Positions 7,773-17,791 of a stretch of 64,000 bases of DNA are shown one piece after another. A model generated the notes under the pieces. The model saw only the letters and a program-made list of their open reading frames with translations, made no database searches and was not told the origin of the DNA. The stretch comes from DAOUJW01 sp965218945 (GTDB taxonomy: Bacteria > Chloroflexota > Dehalococcoidia > Lucifugimonadales > UBA2985): assembly GCA_965218945.1 (NCBI GenBank), contig OZ244718.1:558001-622000 (forward strand), given 5' to 3'. Made by a program: the position numbers and the translations under genes. The first letter of the stretch is position 1; the number at the start of each line of letters is the position of its first letter.

Positions 7773-8987
7773 ATGGAAGATGGAATTCTAAAAGGACTCA
7801 GGGTAATTGAGTGGGGCGACTTGGTCTCGGGCCCTTGGGCCGCCCGCCTGATGGCGGACATGGGCGCGGACGTTATCAAGGTTGAGGCCCCCGGCTCAGG
7901 CGACACGTCCCGACGCGTAGGCCCGTTTCCGGGCGACGTTCCCCATCCTGAGACCAGCGGCCTTTTCCTCTATCTGAACCTGAACAAGCGCGGCGTCACC
8001 CTCGACCTTGCAAAGGCCGAAGGCAAACGTATATTCAAGGAGATGATCGCGGGCGCAGATATTCTCATTGAGAATCACCGGCCCGGAGTCGTGGAAGAGC
8101 TGGGACTGGGCTACGATACGCTGAGCGCCATAAATCCCCGGCTCATCATGGTGTCCGTTAGCCCATTTGGGCAGCAGGGGCCATACCGAGACTACGCGGG
8201 CAGCGAGTTGGTGCTCTTCCAAATGGGTGGCCCTGGCTACGAAACTCCCGTCAACGAGGTGACAGACCTTGAGAGGCAGCCGCCTTTGAAGGGTCCGGGG
8301 TACCCGGCTTACTTCGCATCCGGGTGGATGGCCGCCACGTGTACCAGCGTCGCTCTCTTCCAGCGCGAAATGACGGGCGAAGGCCAGTTTGTGGACATCT
8401 CCGAGCACGAGGCCATCTTCAGCACCGAGAGGCCTCGCATCGCCCAGTACACCTACACGGGCGAGATAATACCCCGGGAGGGCAACGGCATCCCCAGGTT
8501 CAAGCCGTGCAAGGACGGTTTCTTTGCCGGGCTTGGCGTCCAGAGGGACGACATACGGTGGGGTCGCCTCTGCAATATGATGGGGAATCCGGAGTGGACC
8601 AAGGACGAGATCTGCTCGACGCCCGATTCGCGACGGGAGAATACGGATATTCTGGAAGCGCACATAATGTCCTGGATGATGGACTATACGAAGCAGGAGC
8701 TTTTCAAGATGGGGCAGGAAGCCGGCCTGGGCGTCTTTCCCCTCAACACCGCCGCCGACGTCTACGCCGAGGAGCAGTACCGCTACCGGGAGTTCTTCCA
8801 GGACGTGGAGCACCCCATTGCCGGCACTTATGAGTACCCCGGCATCTCCTACAAGCTCTCGGCTCATCAGTCCGTGATCCGCAATCGCGCTCCGTTGCTC
8901 GGCGAGCACAACAGCGACGTGTTCGTCAGCGAGCTTGGGCGCTCGCCGGAGGATCTGGTCCACCTCTACCAGTCCGGCGTAATCTAG
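7773..8987 (+). CDS. Class III CoA-transferase homologue lacking the catalytic Asp
   Basis: This is a CaiB/BaiF (family III) CoA-transferase of 404 residues. It opens GLRVIEWGDLVSGPWAARLMADMGADVIKVE, followed by LNLNKRGVTLDL and IENHRPGVVEELGLGYD, all family hallmarks. In catalytic members an Asp sits four residues before a conserved Gly (DxxxG). Here the matching position in YPAYFASG is Tyr180, so this subunit is probably not catalytic by itself. The neighbouring gene, 33 bases downstream, has the Asp. That suggests a heteromeric enzyme similar in principle to benzylsuccinate CoA-transferase BbsEF. A GGGAGG site precedes the ATG. The substrate is unknown. Confidence 0.85.
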   Translation: MEDGILKGLRVIEWGDLVSGPWAARLMADMGADVIKVEAPGSGDTSRRVGPFPGDVPHPETSGLFLYLNLNKRGVTLDLAKAEGKRIFKEMIAGADILIENHRPGVVEELGLGYDTLSAINPRLIMVSVSPFGQQGPYRDYAGSELVLFQMGGPGYETPVNEVTDLERQPPLKGPGYPAYFASGWMAATCTSVALFQREMTGEGQFVDISEHEAIFSTERPRIAQYTYTGEIIPREGNGIPRFKPCKDGFFAGLGVQRDDIRWGRLCNMMGNPEWTKDEICSTPDSRRENTDILEAHIMSWMMDYTKQELFKMGQEAGLGVFPLNTAADVYAEEQYRYREFFQDVEHPIAGTYEYPGISYKLSAHQSVIRNRAPLLGEHNSDVFVSELGRSPEDLVHLYQSGVI

Positions 8988-9020
8988 GGGTAATACAGCA
9001 GCAATCGCAGGAGGTAAGCC

Positions 9021-10244
9021 ATGGGAAAGCTACCATTTGAAGGCGTAAGGGTTGCAGATTTCGGATGGATTCTCGCCGCCCCGCTTGCCGGCCAGTGGCT
9101 TGCGACCCTGGGCGCGGATGTCATAAGAATAGAGAGCAAGGCTCGACCTGACCTTGTCCGCAGCGGCGCCGTTGGGGGTGTGATCCCTGGCCCGGAGCCG
9201 TCGTGGAACAGGGTGGCGACCTTTAACTCCGTCAACTACAGCAAACGCGGCTGCACGCTGGACATGACCAAGCCAAAGGCGCAGGAGCTAGCCTACCGCA
9301 TAATCGAGAAATCGGACGTCGTAAACGAAGCCTTCACCACTCCGGTCGTGGAGCGCTTCGGCCTGACGTATGACAAACTGAAGTCCATCAAGCCGGACAT
9401 CATTCTTATCGCCAACTCCTCCCTTGGCAAGACCGGCCCTTTGGGGGATGTGGCAGGAATGGGTCCTGCGAACCAGGCCTTCGCGGGCCTGCCTTCCATG
9501 ACGGGGTACGAAGGTGGCACGCCTACCGGAATGGGTGGCACATGGCCCGACTACACCGTCGGCCTGACCCTCGCCTACCTGATAATCACCGCCCTGTATC
9601 ACCGGCAGCGCACGGGAGAGGGCCTCTACATCGACCACTCCATGGCCGAGACGGTGATGAGCATGATCCCCGGCCAGCTTCTGGACTACTCCATGAACGG
9701 CAGAGTCGCGGAGCCTCGCGGGAACAGGGATGATCTGGCTGTTCCCCACAACCTGTATCGATGCCAGGGCGACGACAAGTGGGTCGCCATCTCCGTCCAC
9801 AACGAGCAGCAGTGGGCCGCGTTCTGCAAGGCCGCCGGGCATCCGGAGTGGCTGGCGGACGAGCGGTTCTGCGACTCCTTCAACAGGCATAGCCACGTTA
9901 AGGAGTTGGACGCCCTCATCACCGAATGGACGCTCACGCTGACCAACATGGAGGCGATGGAGCGGCTGCAGGCGGTGGGCGTACCGGCCGGCCCGTCCCA
10001 GAACAACGAGGCGCTGATAAACGATCCTCAGCTCCAGTTCAGAGGCCAGTTCATCGAGACTGACCACGTAGAGGTGGGACGGCGTGTGAGCATGGGGCTG
10101 CAGGGCCAGTTCAGCGCCATACCGGAGCGAAAGTACAATGCCGCTCCGGCGATGGGTCAACACAATGAGGAGGTCTTCCACGACTTCCTGGGGCTGTCCC
10201 GCGAGGAGATAGACCGGCTGGTTGAAGAGGAAGTTATTTACTAG
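9021..10244 (+). CDS. Class III CoA-transferase, catalytic subunit
   Basis: This 407-residue CaiB/BaiF protein moves CoA between carboxylic acids. It begins GVRVADFGWILAAPLAGQWLATLGADVIRIE and continues with VNYSKRGCTLDM and ERFGLTYDKLKSIKPDIILI. The predicted nucleophile is Asp177 in WPDYTVG, which matches the DxxxG pattern. It is preceded by an AGGAGG site and lies 33 bases after a paralogue that lacks the Asp, so the two are likely co-transcribed and co-assembled. The acyl substrate cannot be read from sequence. Confidence 0.88.
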   Translation: MGKLPFEGVRVADFGWILAAPLAGQWLATLGADVIRIESKARPDLVRSGAVGGVIPGPEPSWNRVATFNSVNYSKRGCTLDMTKPKAQELAYRIIEKSDVVNEAFTTPVVERFGLTYDKLKSIKPDIILIANSSLGKTGPLGDVAGMGPANQAFAGLPSMTGYEGGTPTGMGGTWPDYTVGLTLAYLIITALYHRQRTGEGLYIDHSMAETVMSMIPGQLLDYSMNGRVAEPRGNRDDLAVPHNLYRCQGDDKWVAISVHNEQQWAAFCKAAGHPEWLADERFCDSFNRHSHVKELDALITEWTLTLTNMEAMERLQAVGVPAGPSQNNEALINDPQLQFRGQFIETDHVEVGRRVSMGLQGQFSAIPERKYNAAPAMGQHNEEVFHDFLGLSREEIDRLVEEEVIY

Positions 10245-10304
10245 CAAGGACCGCGGGATGCCCTTTGGTTCCAAATACTCGGCTTACAGGGTCGCGGGTG
10301 ATAG

Positions 10305-10994
10305 CTAATTGCCGCCGGTTTTCGGCAGGAATGGAAGAAGTTTGTCCGCCAGGGAGGCGAGGTTTCGGGTCTGGACCCAAACGTGTCCGTTACCCCTGAA
10401 CTTCATCACCAGACCCTCTCCGCCGGCAATGAGCGAGCGCATTCCGCCAACCTTGCCTATGGAGTAATCCACGTCATCGGTGAAGGCTACCAAGTGGCCT
10501 GTGTCCACAACCAGTTCTTGACCGGGTTCAACCGGGACCTGCTTGATGGCGCCGTAGGAGTTGTAGTAGACCGTCCCCATTCCTTCCGTGGAAAAGGCCC
10601 TTATGAAAAACAGGCTTTCGCCGCTGAAGACGCCCCGGAAGCCCTGAAACTTGGTGTCGGTTTCCACGTTAGCCGTACACGCCAGGAATGAGCCGGACTG
10701 GACAAAGAGATTCGACCCCGGACGCAACTCAAACTCCCCGATATCCCCCGGTGAGTTGGGGGCAAGGCTCACCCGTCCGCCGCCTCTTTCCGCGGTGAAT
10801 GTGTTGACGAAGAAGGACTCTCCACCCACCATCCTCTTGAGCCCACCCAATAGACCTCCGCCTCCGGTACCCGTTGACATCTCCACGCCTTGTTGGAGCA
10901 CCATTGCTCCGGGCTCCGCCTTGATAGATTCACCCGGGTCCAGGTCAACGGTCAGCATGGCGTAGCTGGGGTCGAATTCAAGGGTGGTCTTCAA
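10305..10994 (-). CDS. AIM24/TIGR00266 family protein
   Basis: This is a 229-residue AIM24-family protein rich in beta strands. Diagnostic parts are PGESIKAEPGAMVLQQGVEM, a Gly-rich TGTGGGGLLGGLKRMVGGESFFVNTFTA, and the late IGKVGGMRSLIAGGEGLVMKFRGNGHVWVQTRN. The biochemical function of bacterial members is not established; they adopt a double-sided beta-helix-like fold. The start codon is TTG (MKTTLEFDPS), supported by a strong AGGAGG site seven bases upstream. It faces the CoA-transferase genes convergently and has no clear operon partner. Confidence 0.88.
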   Translation of the reverse strand: MKTTLEFDPSYAMLTVDLDPGESIKAEPGAMVLQQGVEMSTGTGGGGLLGGLKRMVGGESFFVNTFTAERGGGRVSLAPNSPGDIGEFELRPGSNLFVQSGSFLACTANVETDTKFQGFRGVFSGESLFFIRAFSTEGMGTVYYNSYGAIKQVPVEPGQELVVDTGHLVAFTDDVDYSIGKVGGMRSLIAGGEGLVMKFRGNGHVWVQTRNLASLADKLLPFLPKTGGN

Positions 10995-11163
10995 GGTCTA
11001 TCCTCCTGGATTTCATAGGTATCTCTTTCCATCATACCCATAATTCCGCGCCGTAGCCACATTCATTGCCCGGAACGCACGGTGGTTGACCTTGATGCAG
11101 TCGGAGTGAGAGTAGAATGACGGCCCGGTATCGGCTTAGGAAAGGAGGAAGTGGTAGGCGCGG

Positions 11164-12720
11164 TTACCGCCTTCCGACGCCCAGGTTCTGCTCGATTCTT
11201 CTGCTTACGTAAGACATGTTGTAGGTGAAGATCCAGAAGACAAATGCAAGGAAGATGAACAGTTCCTTTGCGCTGGGGATGAACTCCGGGTTGCCCTGGA
11301 TGTATGCTCTGCCGATCTCGACCACGTCAAGCATACCGATAATGTACACGAGGCTGGTGTCCTTGAACAGGGAGATGAACTGCCCCACTATAGCCGGAAT
11401 CACGTTGCGGATGGCCTGCGGCAGGGTGATGAACATGGTGATTTGCCAGTTCGGCAGCCCGAGGGATGCCGCCGCCTCTGCCTGTCCGCGATGAATTGCC
11501 TGCAAGCCCCCTCGGATGTTCTCGGCCATGTACGCAGCGCTGAATAGAGTGATCACTATACCGGCGCGGAACAACGAGTTCTGAGGAAAGTCTTCCGGGA
11601 AGGCAAGGGGCACCAGGGTTTGGGACATGAAGAGGAGCGTTATCAGCGGCACGCCGCGGAACACCTCTATGAATACTACGCACAGCAGCTTGACCAGCGA
11701 CAAGTCGGCGCGCCGCACCAACTTCAGCACGGCTTCGCTGGGCAGGACTAGAGCTAACTCGACGACGGTGAGCAAGACCAGAGTGACCCCAGTGAGTAGG
11801 AGCGGCACAGTGCTGCTCAGCAATCTCTGCACAACCTCGGCAGCGCCGGTAAACGGAAACAGGGCAAACAACAAGATATCCTTGAGAGCGAGCGCCGACA
11901 GCACAATGCCGATGAGCAAGAGTAGCGCAATGACAATGCGCAGGGGTAGCCATCGGCGTAAGTTGCCGATGAGCCAGCTCAGCAGAATGCCGGTAGGCAG
12001 ACTCAGGTTGCTGCGCCGCCCGAGCGCCAGAGCGATGCCAATGGGGAAGCTTATCACTATTCCCGCCACAGCCAGAAGCAGGTTCAGCATAAGGCCGCCC
12101 CAGTGGATAACGGACACAGGCTGCAGCCCCGGCACTCCCGGCAATCCTCTTAGCAGGACCAGCGTGATGGCAAAAGAAAGCACGGCCAGTATGGCCAGCC
12201 AGCGTGTAGTGCCCAATGGTGTGTACCGGGCCAGGGCCCAGCCCACTGCCAGAGCCGGGATGTTGGCTAGCAGCAGAAGGCGCACGTCCATGCCCATCGT
12301 GTCCAGGCTGTAGGGCAGCAGGGAGAACGCTGCCAGTACCACTACAATTCCTATGGCAAAGCGCTTCGTCAGCCCTCCGCCGGCCACCACCCACGCCATG
12401 CCAAACAGCATGGTCACCAGCATCAGGGCGGCTTGCGGTCTCCAGAAGCAGTCCTGTCCAGGGCACGCAGCCTCGGTATTGTACGTGCCGATAATGAATC
12501 GACCGCCCAGTGTAGGTATGACTGTCCAGTCGGACTCCAGAAGCAGCCATTTAAGCCCGAACCACGTGGCAGAGCCCAGAATAATGCCCACCGAAATTGT
12601 CAGGGCGGTGTTGAACTTATTGCTGAACAGGTTGGCGTGGAGCCAGCCAATTAATCCACGCTCCGTGATGGGCGGCAACAGGACAGGTACAGGAGATTGT
12701 ATGTCAGGATTGGTTGACAT
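11164..12720 (-). CDS. aapM: Amino-acid ABC transporter permease, AapM/BztC type
   Basis: This is a membrane permease of a polar amino-acid ABC importer. The 518-residue protein carries a C-terminal BPD_transp_1 domain with SLGLPNWQITMFITLPQAIRNVIPAI, including the coupling-helix EAAASLGL motif near residue 430. At least eight hydrophobic segments are visible. It is considerably longer than my recollection of rhizobial AapM (about 380 residues); the extra length is N-terminal, with two to four additional hydrophobic stretches. I chose the ATG at 12720, ten bases after the aapQ stop. An upstream in-frame ATG would overlap aapQ. It is the last gene of the aapJ-aapQ-aapM operon, and no ATPase gene follows. 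Confidence 0.85.
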   Translation of the reverse strand: MSTNPDIQSPVPVLLPPITERGLIGWLHANLFSNKFNTALTISVGIILGSATWFGLKWLLLESDWTVIPTLGGRFIIGTYNTEAACPGQDCFWRPQAALMLVTMLFGMAWVVAGGGLTKRFAIGIVVVLAAFSLLPYSLDTMGMDVRLLLLANIPALAVGWALARYTPLGTTRWLAILAVLSFAITLVLLRGLPGVPGLQPVSVIHWGGLMLNLLLAVAGIVISFPIGIALALGRRSNLSLPTGILLSWLIGNLRRWLPLRIVIALLLLIGIVLSALALKDILLFALFPFTGAAEVVQRLLSSTVPLLLTGVTLVLLTVVELALVLPSEAVLKLVRRADLSLVKLLCVVFIEVFRGVPLITLLFMSQTLVPLAFPEDFPQNSLFRAGIVITLFSAAYMAENIRGGLQAIHRGQAEAAASLGLPNWQITMFITLPQAIRNVIPAIVGQFISLFKDTSLVYIIGMLDVVEIGRAYIQGNPEFIPSAKELFIFLAFVFWIFTYNMSYVSRRIEQNLGVGRR

Positions 12721-12730
12721 CGGACTGGCC

Positions 12731-13930
12731 TCAGGAGAAGCGGATGTGACGATTGTACAAGTTTCCAATCACCGAGTATGTCAGGCTCATGGCCAGGTAC
12801 GCCAGCATTATCATAATGATTATGGACACCGCGGGCGCCGTCTGTGTCATGGTCTTGCCTACGTTCATGAGATCCGAATAACCTATGGCGGCGGCAAGAC
12901 TGCTGTTCTTGGTAAGGTTCAGGCACTGGCTGATCAGTGGGGGGATGATGACCCTCAGCGACTGCGGGAAGGTCACGTTGCGCAGGGTATTCATATAGGT
13001 CAATCCCAGTGACCGGGCCGCCTCGGTCTGCCCGCGGCCGACGGACTGAATGCCGGCCCGGACGATTTCGGCAATGAAGGACGAGGTGTAAATCACGAGG
13101 CCCAGCATTAAGGTGATCAATCCCCCTGAGGCGGTGAAGCCGCCTGCGGGTCGTGCAAAAAAACCCTGTGGCACCGGTGTTGAGATGTAAAAAGGCGCTT
13201 CGCCAACCGCGACGCTGATGGCCAGCCAGCTGATGGCAGTGGTAAGAACGGCGGTGACAATGCCCAGCGTCAAGGGATAGGATGTCGCTCCGGTCATGAG
13301 CTCGCGCCTTGTCATAGCCCGGTGAACGATTACTCCGGCGATAATTGAAATTACCGCCAGCCCCAGAAACAATAACCCCGTGTCAAGTCTGGTCGCATAC
13401 GGCCATGGCAGGGATATGCCGCCGTTATTTATGTACACTTTCTCAGCGATGACGTGCCCTTGGCGGACCTGTGGCAGCGCCAGGACTATGTAGAACCAGA
13501 AGAACAGTTGAATCAGGAGCGGCACGTTACGGAAGAACTCAATATAGGCCAGCGCCGCTCTGGAAACGAGCCAGTTGCCGGACATGCGGGAGACGCCTAT
13601 GAATATTCCCAGCGCCGTTGCAAGGATGACACCTACGATAGAGACTACTATCGTGTTCGTGGCTGCGACGCCAAAAGCGTAGAGGAAGCTGTCAGATGAC
13701 TCGTAGGGTAGGAAATGCTGCCCGATAGGTGTCTGATATTGGCGAGACAAAAAGCTGAAGCCATACGGGATCTCTCGATCCCGTATGGCTCCGCTGATGT
13801 TTAGGAAGAACCACGCTACAAGGAACACCACCAGGAGGCCGGAAGTAACCTGCAAAGCCCCCTGGATAACCCGGGTATGCCGCCAGAGCGGTATGCCTTT
13901 ATAGGTCAGTCCTCGCGGTATGGCCGCCAT
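12731..13930 (-). CDS. aapQ: Amino-acid ABC transporter permease, AapQ/BztB type
   Basis: This 399-residue permease is the partner of AapM. The N-terminus KGIPLWRHTRVIQGALQV is typical of AapQ. It continues through YIEFFRNVPLLIQLFFWF (residues about 131-148) and ends in the permease domain with GRGQTEAARSLGLTYMNTLRNVTFPQSLRVIIPPL, the EAA coupling motif. It has about eight membrane segments. It lies six bases downstream of aapJ. Together with AapJ and AapM it would form an importer for acidic and other polar amino acids, once supplied with an ATPase from elsewhere in the genome. Confidence 0.88.
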   Translation of the reverse strand: MAAIPRGLTYKGIPLWRHTRVIQGALQVTSGLLVVFLVAWFFLNISGAIRDREIPYGFSFLSRQYQTPIGQHFLPYESSDSFLYAFGVAATNTIVVSIVGVILATALGIFIGVSRMSGNWLVSRAALAYIEFFRNVPLLIQLFFWFYIVLALPQVRQGHVIAEKVYINNGGISLPWPYATRLDTGLLFLGLAVISIIAGVIVHRAMTRRELMTGATSYPLTLGIVTAVLTTAISWLAISVAVGEAPFYISTPVPQGFFARPAGGFTASGGLITLMLGLVIYTSSFIAEIVRAGIQSVGRGQTEAARSLGLTYMNTLRNVTFPQSLRVIIPPLISQCLNLTKNSSLAAAIGYSDLMNVGKTMTQTAPAVSIIIMIMLAYLAMSLTYSVIGNLYNRHIRFS

Positions 13931-13936
13931 AGTGAT

Positions 13937-15160
13937 TTACCTCAGAGGAGCGGCGTAAATCTGCCCTCCCTTGGGACAATCGGTGCAGCGAGCGTCGGAC
14001 CACAGCGCGTTCCTGCCGTTCTCTCTGGGCAGGTTGATGCCCTCGGCTCCCAGGTTGCGCTCGTAGATCTCTCCGTAGTTGCCAACGCTGCTAATCACGT
14101 CCTGTGCTGCCGTCTGACTAAGACCCAGGGTCTCCTGACCGTATGAGCCCGACAGGCCAAAGAGCCGGTCTACCACGGTGTCGCCCGTCTCGGCGGTTGG
14201 CACGTTGCCTGAGTTTACGCCGTAGGCCTCGGCGTAGATGAGCATTCCCATCACGGTCTTCACAATGTCGTACCACTGCTCATCACCGTGGGGTACGACC
14301 GGGCCCAAAGGCTCTTCGGAGATGGTCTCCGGCAGGATGACGTGTGCGCTCCTGTCGGCGAATGCGGTGCTGATAGCGGCCAACTGCGACCGGTCATTGG
14401 TGAAGGAGTCGCACTGCTGGCTCTCATATGCGGCCACAACCAGGTCGGTGTCCTCAAAGGTCAGCGCCGTGATGTTCAGGTCATACTGGTTGGAGAAGTC
14501 CTGCAGGTTCAACTCTGTAGTGGTCCCCTGCGTCACGCAGACCGTAGCGTCCTTCAACTCCAGCGCGCTGGAGATATTCAGGTCCTTCCTGACTATGAAG
14601 CCCTGGCCGTCGTAGAACATGGTCTGGGCGTAGTTGCCCCACTGGGCGTCGCGTGAAGTGGTCCAGGTGACAGTCCTGACCAGCATATCAACCTCGCCGG
14701 ACTGTACGGTGGGACCGCGCTCGGCCGCTGAGATCAGACGGATCTCAATGGCGTTGGGGTCGCCCAGCACGGCGGCGGCAAGGGAGCGGCAGAGGTCAAT
14801 GTCGAAGCCAACGTTATTGCCGTCGGCGTCCAGATAACCGTAGCCTGGCACGTCGTTGCGGCTGGCGCAGATTACCTTTCCGCGCTCCATCACGGTTTCT
14901 AGGCGGCTGCCTTCCGTTGGCATCACCATGGCATCGGTTGCCGTTGGCATCACCATGGCATCGGTTGCCGTGGGCGCCATCATGGCGTCCGTCGCTTCCG
15001 GCGTCATCATCATGGCGTCCGTCGCTTCCGGTGTCATCATCATGGCGTCCGTCGCCGTGGGCGGAGGTGGTGTGTTCGTTGCTTCCTCGCTGGTACATCC
15101 AAGCACCGCCAGGAGTCCGGCCATAACGGCCACCAGAAGTATTGCTGTACGTCTATTCAA
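13937..15160 (-). CDS. aapJ: Amino-acid ABC transporter substrate-binding lipoprotein
   Basis: This is a periplasmic-type solute-binding protein (SBP_bac_3) of 407 residues. A lipoprotein signal ends in LLAVLGC (Cys22), so it is probably membrane-anchored. A low-complexity linker follows (residues about 35-85), made of five ATDAM units. The binding domain begins VMERGKVICASRNDVPGYGYLD and continues GNNVGFDIDLCRSLAAAVLG, typical of AapJ. The start is TTG at 15160, supported by a strong GGAGG site eight bases upstream. It is the first gene of the aapJQM operon. Substrate range is inferred from AapJ homology. Confidence 0.88.
   Translation of the reverse strand: MNRRTAILLVAVMAGLLAVLGCTSEEATNTPPPPTATDAMMMTPEATDAMMMTPEATDAMMAPTATDAMVMPTATDAMVMPTEGSRLETVMERGKVICASRNDVPGYGYLDADGNNVGFDIDLCRSLAAAVLGDPNAIEIRLISAAERGPTVQSGEVDMLVRTVTWTTSRDAQWGNYAQTMFYDGQGFIVRKDLNISSALELKDATVCVTQGTTTELNLQDFSNQYDLNITALTFEDTDLVVAAYESQQCDSFTNDRSQLAAISTAFADRSAHVILPETISEEPLGPVVPHGDEQWYDIVKTVMGMLIYAEAYGVNSGNVPTAETGDTVVDRLFGLSGSYGQETLGLSQTAAQDVISSVGNYGEIYERNLGAEGINLPRENGRNALWSDARCTDCPKGGQIYAAPLR
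14919..15059 (-). repeat. Five tandem 27-30 bp coding repeats in aapJ
   Basis: Three 27-bp and two 30-bp units (14919, 14946, 14973, 15000 and 15030) encode ATDAM followed by MMTPE, APT or VMPT. They form the flexible linker between the lipid anchor and the binding domain. All unit lengths are multiples of three, so copy changes keep the frame. Confidence 0.85.
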
Positions 15161-15268
15161 TTTACTGTACCTCCAGGAAAACAGATGATATGCAAGAATA
15201 TCACACCAGAGCGCAAGAGTAAATGACGTTTTTCACTATTGAGGCGCGTAGCCTTTAACACATTAAAG

Positions 15269-15292
15269 AGGGGGCGAAGTGAATCGCCCCCT
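15269..15292 (-). terminator. Rho-independent-type terminator of the 16S transcript
   Basis: AGGGGGCGA pairs with TCGCCCCCT around a six-base loop. On the minus strand the stem is followed by TCTTTAATG, a modest U-rich tract. It lies about 245 bases past the 16S 3' end and just beyond the 3' arm of the processing stem, so the transcript seems to end without a 23S gene. Confidence 0.7.
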
Positions 15293-15310
15293 GCTTGGTG
15301 TTGGATAGCG

Positions 15311-15337
15311 CTTAACGGTTGGATAGTGGAAGGAAGG
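15311..15337 (-). repeat. 3' arm of the 16S precursor processing stem
   Basis: This 27-base arm matches the inverted arm at 17060-17086 at 25 of 27 positions, so the two can pair across the whole 16S gene. Such stems are the usual RNase III processing sites of 16S precursors. About 200 bases of trailer separate it from the mature 3' end. The trailer contains small hairpins but no tRNA. Confidence 0.75.
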
Positions 15338-15531
15338 AAAGTTTCCGAATGTGTGTATAAACGATGGGTTCTCTCAGGGGTTTAGTTCTGAAAGGTCCCT
15401 GGTGGTGAGGGAGATCCCACCGGTCCTGGTTAAGGGGACCGGGTCATGCTGCGACCTCACTATTTGGGGCCGATCACCCATCGACCGAACTGGGGTACCT
15501 GGGTGTGGAGTTGTACCACACTTGCAGGACT

Positions 15532-17059
<1,528 letters not shown>

Positions 17060-17086
17060 CCTTCCTTCCACTATTCAACTGTTAAG
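17060..17086 (-). repeat. 5' arm of the 16S precursor processing stem
   Basis: This arm directly abuts the 5' end of the 16S gene and is complementary to 15311-15337 with two mismatches in 27 positions. It marks the 5' leader of the precursor rRNA. Confidence 0.75.
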
Positions 17087-17104
17087 GTGCGTTTCCGAAT
17101 CACA

Positions 17105-17135
17105 AATATACCACACTAACTCCCCACCTTGTCAA
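17105..17135 (-). promoter_or_regulatory. Putative 16S rRNA promoter
   Basis: On the minus strand TTGACA (17130-17135) is followed by TATATT (17105-17110) at 19-base spacing. A GTATAT reading would shorten the spacing to 18. It lies just upstream of the processing-stem arm, as expected for an rRNA promoter. No upstream A/T-rich UP element is evident. Confidence 0.5.
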
Positions 17136-17252
17136 TCCACCCGCCACTAGAAGAATTCCACAACGGCGTCGATAGCCCTGCCGGTCTCCTTGACGCTCCT
17201 GAAGAAGGTACATAGAATAGGCTCAATAGGGCCTTAGCCGGGGTGAGCGATA

Positions 17253-17774
17253 ATGAATATTCTGGGAGTGGACCCTGGTCTGCACAGTGCAGGGTACGGA
17301 GTCGTACAAGTGCAGGGGAGCAGGGTGAGCTTGCGAGAGGGAGGGGTAATCCAGTGCGGCGACTCTTCCTCTGCGCTGGAGGAGAGGTTGGCCTCCCTGT
17401 ACGACGGCCTGAATGAGGTGCTGTCGGAGTACCGGCCCCAGGCGCTGGCTCTGGAGGAGGTCTACTCTCACTATGCTTACCCCGCAACCGCCGTTATCAT
17501 GGGCCACGCGCGTGGCGTGATCTGCCTGGCTGCCGCCCACAGCGATGTGCCCGTATTCAGCTACGCCTCCACCAGGGTCAAGCAGTGCCTGGCCGGAAGT
17601 GGAAGGGCCACCAAAGCCCAGGTGCAGAGAGCGATCCAGGCGCGCCTGGGGCTGTCCGAACCACCCGAGCCCAATGACGTGTCCGATGCTCTGGCCCTGG
17701 CTATTTGCCACTGGCAGACGGCGGCAGGTACTGAGATGACCTTAAAAGCCCTTGCAAGCGCGCGCAAGCGCTAG
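17253..17774 (+). CDS. ruvC: Holliday-junction resolvase RuvC
   Basis: RuvC is the endonuclease that resolves Holliday junctions with RuvAB. The 173-residue protein begins MNILGVDPGLHSAGYGVV, containing the first catalytic Asp (Asp7). ALALEEVYSHYAYPATAVIMGHARGVI carries the second acidic residue. PNDVSDALALAICHW near residue 139 supplies the last two Asp. Length and order match the family. The ATG is the obvious family start. It is the first gene of a compact ruvC-ruvA-ruvB operon that diverges from the 16S gene. Confidence 0.95.
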   Translation: MNILGVDPGLHSAGYGVVQVQGSRVSLREGGVIQCGDSSSALEERLASLYDGLNEVLSEYRPQALALEEVYSHYAYPATAVIMGHARGVICLAAAHSDVPVFSYASTRVKQCLAGSGRATKAQVQRAIQARLGLSEPPEPNDVSDALALAICHWQTAAGTEMTLKALASARKR

Positions 17775-17791
17775 TGTCTTTGAGGTAGCCG

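Noticed and set aside
14919..15059. Regular repeats that might be a CRISPR array
   Set aside because: Units are contiguous, with no spacers, and encode an in-frame lipoprotein linker. No CRISPR array or cas gene is visible anywhere in the window.
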